11,374 nt of DNA from JBAZBO01 sp041671425 (GTDB lineage: Bacteria; Patescibacteriota; WWE3; UBA101185; UBA10185). The notes beneath the pieces were generated by a model. The model did not search any database. It had not been told where the DNA came from and was given only the letters and a program-made list of their open reading frames with translations. The first letter of the stretch is position 1. Each line of letters opens with the position of its first letter. The stretch covers positions 1-11,374 of the forward strand of contig JBAZBO010000027.1 of the NCBI GenBank assembly GCA_041671425.1, read 5' to 3'. Both the position numbers and the translations under genes were made by a program. Positions 11,035 through 11,374 of this stretch are shown here, piece after piece.

Positions 11035-11374
11035 CTAGGGCAGAAAAGTTTTATATTCCACGCTCTTTTTGGGATCTTTCTTTTTCCCTCTATTCCTTTT
11101 CCCGATCAAAAAACCGTCAACAAAGCCCTGTAGCACAAAGGAATTTTTCATGTGGAGTAGGTACATTGCGGAGGTTACGAAGACCAGACCGGATATAACA
11201 ACCAGTTCGATAAAAGATGGTCTGAAGACAAGCAGATATGTGAAAAGTACTGCCGGCAATAGTATTGTGAAAAGTCCCATATGATTCCAAACAAAGAATT
11301 CGGCAAGAAGAGTCAGCGTATTGAGCCATTTTCCTTCCTCTGTATTGACTAACTCCTTACGGTGCCTTTGCAGA
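11035..11374 (-). CDS. Membrane protein, N-terminus beyond the window
   Basis: Partial gene. An ATG at 11280 would give 81 residues, but the same frame stays open to the window edge for 31 more codons and reads as sensible protein. That extra part is polar and charged (L-Q-R-H-R-K-E-L-V-N-T-E-E-G-K) and then becomes hydrophobic (W-L-N-T-L-T-L-L-A-E-F-F-V-W), so the true start lies outside. At least 112 residues are visible. Two to three membrane helices follow: one just before the internal Met running into L-F-T-I-L-L-P-A-V-L-F-T-Y-L-L-V-F, and another at S-F-I-E-L-V-V-I-S-G-L-V-F-V-T-S-A-M-Y. The protein ends in a basic cytoplasmic-type tail (K-R-N-R-G-K-K-K-D-P-K-K). I do not recognise the family. 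The DUF167 gene follows after 3 bp. Confidence 0.75.
   Translation of the reverse strand, partial: LQRHRKELVNTEEGKWLNTLTLLAEFFVWNHMGLFTILLPAVLFTYLLVFRPSFIELVVISGLVFVTSAMYLLHMKNSFVLQGFVDGFLIGKRNRGKKKDPKKSVEYKTFLP

Noticed and set aside
11117..11329. 70-codon minus-strand ORF at the right edge
   Set aside because: It overlaps, in another frame, the longer membrane-protein frame that is open to the window edge. It is rich in C, R and H and looks like a shadow.
1..11374. CRISPR array, transposase or phage genes
   Set aside because: No regularly spaced repeats, terminal inverted repeats or recognisable mobile-element proteins were seen on either strand.

Overview
The window looks like a stretch of bacterial chromosome. 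It has moderately low GC, short intergenic gaps and many small membrane or secreted proteins. The mix of a DUF3494 surface protein, a LapA-domain protein, a GlsB/YeaQ-like membrane protein, a neutral zinc metallopeptidase with one membrane anchor, a GT-C membrane glycosyltransferase and a lone M16 peptidase would suit a Patescibacteria/CPR-type genome. This is inference only: there is no rRNA or other phylogenetic marker here. I see no rRNA, tRNA, CRISPR array, transposase or prophage gene, and the standard genetic code fits all genes.

Left third (1-3519, all minus strand). A CRP/FNR-family regulator gene (1067-1729) sits among genes with unusual, closely matching promoters. At 627-705, 983-1060 and 3387-3464 a layout of about 78 bp recurs with almost invariant spacing: a distal CCCA box, a middle CCAGGTCTCTAAA-like box, a 14-bp dyad (GTAAT-N4-ATTAC in two copies, degenerate in the third), exactly 22 bp, then a TATACT/TAGTAT -10 box. 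This is the geometry of a class II promoter activated by a CRP/FNR-type protein, with the dyad in place of a -35 box. The three copies precede (i) a ribbon-helix-helix protein, a one-pass membrane protein and a GlsB-like membrane protein cut by the window edge; (ii) a doubtful 63-codon ORF; (iii) DUF3494 secreted protein, LapA-domain protein and NUDIX hydrolase. The regulator gene follows the NUDIX gene and has its own sigma70-like promoter. I read this as a local envelope-related regulon around its probable regulator.

Middle (3520-7375). A membrane-anchored zinc metallopeptidase (minus) is divergent from a plus-strand run of a DUF4112 protein, a large GT-C glycosyltransferase and a small one-pass membrane protein. 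A nitroreductase-family gene converges on this run.

Right part (7458-11374). Two divergent acetyltransferase-like genes are followed by an M16 zinc peptidase, a possible 22-codon leaderless ORF, an unrecognised 133-residue gene, and a DUF167 gene placed 3 bp after a membrane-protein gene that runs off the window.

In about ten genes a -10-like hexamer lies only 6-13 bp before the ATG, so transcripts would be leaderless or nearly so. Clear Shine-Dalgarno sequences, of a GGGGTG/GCGGTG type, occur before two genes inside the first operon and before the 63-codon ORF. No strong rho-independent terminator with a U-tract was found. The longest certain gene-free stretch is under 150 bp, or about 450 bp (620-1066) if the 63-codon ORF is not real.
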